A DNA stretch of 64,000 bases. Origin: Patagioenas fasciata. Its lineage: Eukaryota > Chordata > Aves > Columbiformes > Columbidae. Positions 63,246-64,000 of this stretch are shown piece by piece. The position numbers and the translations under genes are program-made. The notes below the pieces were generated by a model. The model had not been told where the DNA came from. It saw only the letters and a list, made by a program, of their open reading frames with translations, and ran no database searches. The stretch lies in assembly GCF_037038585.1 (NCBI RefSeq), contig NC_092520.1, positions 4,085,501-4,149,500 on the forward strand, given 5' to 3'. Numbering within the stretch: position 1 is the stretch's first letter; each line of letters opens with the position of its first letter.

Positions 63246-63738
63246 CTTCTACAGTCAGACTATTTTTATTGTCCATGTTTCGGCAATGCTGGTTGTGGGT
63301 AGCTGTGCCTGTGAACACATTGATCTCCTGAATGAGTTAGTCTGTTGGTGGCTGGCTGTGTCTGCACAGTGTGCCTGCGTGTGCACATGTACTGGGAACA
63401 CTTGCTCAGCCCCGCTTCTGCTGGACCTGGGGTCAGGTACCACAGCAGCCTGGCATCTTCACATCCAACTCCCCCTCCAACCCTAAATCCACACAAAAGC
63501 CAGCTTGAGGTCTGGATTTCATTCTAGTCATGAAATTCTGTCTGTGAAATATTAGTAATAATAATAAATTACTGCTTCACTGTCAAATGCCTAAAGCTTT
63601 ATGCTTTTGTAAAGGTGCGAACATAAAATCTGATCTCTCTAAAAATCAGTGGGATTTTTCCATAGACTGCAATGGGATGTTAAAATGCTACATCATTCCT
63701 AGTGGCAGTGCAAAATTAGATAGATGACAGCATTATAC

Positions 63739-63885
63739 TTGTCTTTCCTATAGCTTGCCAGCTGCTCTAAGACCAGTATATCTCCAGTTTCGATGGAATG
63801 ACACTGATTTAAACCAGCCATGTCTGAGCCAAGGGGAACATTTTTCCCAGCTGCTGAACGAAATATCATGTAGATGCGGTTAATT
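63739..63885 (-). CDS. Possible guanylate cyclase ectodomain exon (weak)
   Basis: An open stretch of 48 codons lies between a possible acceptor (CAG at 63886-63888, weak pyrimidine tract) and a possible GTATAA donor. The translation contains RIYMIFRS, a glycine-rich middle and TGDILVLEQL. This is loosely reminiscent of the ectodomain segment of receptor cyclases in which a hydrophobic strand ending in H-S is followed by a GLTDG-type turn and another strand. It would start by completing a split codon and leave two bases, and no exon that directly continues it was identified. The resemblance is faint and could be chance, so treat it as a pointer only. Confidence 0.25.
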
Positions 63886-64000
63886 CTGTCTGTTTAAGTC
63901 ATATCCCAGAGCAGTAGGAATAAATGCTTAGTATTATAAGTAAATATGTCAAGTTGAAGCTAGGTATCATACACTTAGATTTTGGCTTCCCTGTGAACTT

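Larger units (their letters stand above)
62227..63738. other. Presumed intronic sequence in the ectodomain region
   Basis: It contains a short CR1 3' end in minus orientation near 62644-62697 and a plus-orientation CR1 at 62858-63245. The rest shows no exon I can defend on either strand. At least one ectodomain exon should lie here if both neighbouring candidate exons are real, because their phases do not join directly. Confidence 0.5.
26270..63885 (-). other. Gucy2d (GC-D): Membrane guanylate cyclase gene, olfactory GC-D type (gene span; 5' part incomplete)
   Basis: This is a receptor guanylate cyclase, which converts GTP to cGMP at the plasma membrane. Exons from 59801 down to 36785 join in one frame with GT-AG junctions and give, in order, transmembrane helix, kinase-homology domain, dimerisation coiled coil, cyclase catalytic domain and C-terminal extension. 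Counting from the first residue of the transmembrane exon, the product is 659 residues including the proposed last exon, close to the equivalent part of retinal cyclases. Segments such as [32 protein letters not shown] and IHVSQSTV are as I recall them for rodent GC-D; the retinal paralogues differ at several of these positions. In rodents GC-D serves CO2, CS2 and uroguanylin sensing in necklace olfactory neurons. The avian role is inference. The alternative is a retinal GC-E or GC-F paralogue; a tree of the cyclase domain would settle it. The start codon and signal peptide were not found. Confidence 0.9.

Noticed and set aside
1-64000. tRNA, rRNA, CRISPR arrays, LTR retroviruses and prokaryotic features
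   Set aside because: Looked for by eye and none seen. Local repeats are CR1, microsatellites or single duplications, and there are no paired LTRs or regular spacer arrays.

Overview
The window looks like a stretch of bird nuclear genome. It is AT-leaning vertebrate sequence with long introns, and it is studded with CR1 (chicken repeat 1) non-LTR retrotransposon fragments, many ending in the ATTCTATG-type 3' tail typical of avian CR1. There are no bacterial operons, tRNAs, rRNAs or CRISPR arrays. Most long open frames lie inside CR1 copies or are chance frames and are not genes.

The one clear gene is a membrane (receptor-type) guanylate cyclase on the minus strand, running from about 63.9 kb (or beyond the right edge) to about 25.8 kb. 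Fifteen exons were assembled by eye from the transmembrane exon (59717-59801) to a proposed stop-containing exon (26270-26405). All junctions are GT-AG and the reading phase is continuous. The fourteen exons from 59801 to 36785 are certain. They encode one transmembrane helix, a kinase-homology (pseudokinase) domain, a coiled-coil linker, a complete class III cyclase domain with all expected catalytic residues, and a C-terminal extension. Wording in the cyclase domain ([40 protein letters not shown]) fits the olfactory cyclase GC-D (mouse Gucy2d; the human copy is the pseudogene GUCY2EP) better than the retinal cyclases GC-E and GC-F. Extracellular-domain exons are much less conserved and only partly recognised (62109-62226, 60984-61086, possibly 63739-63885). 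The signal peptide and most of the ectodomain lie in unrecognised sequence or past 64000.

Layout: 1-26 kb is gene-poor, with five main CR1 blocks, a CpG-enriched patch near 1.9-2.2 kb, and a GC-rich, TATA-box-bearing minus-strand promoter/first-exon candidate at 6.67-6.95 kb that would drive an unidentified leftward gene. 25.8-26.4 kb holds the proposed 3' end of the cyclase. 26.4-36.8 kb is its last, long intron. 36.8-39 kb and 44-47 kb hold the C-terminal and cyclase-domain exons, 49-54.9 kb the kinase-homology exons, 55.7-59.8 kb the juxtamembrane and transmembrane exons, and 60-64 kb the poorly conserved ectodomain region. CR1 copies have inserted in many introns, some within about 50-150 bp of exons, without breaking any recognised coding exon.
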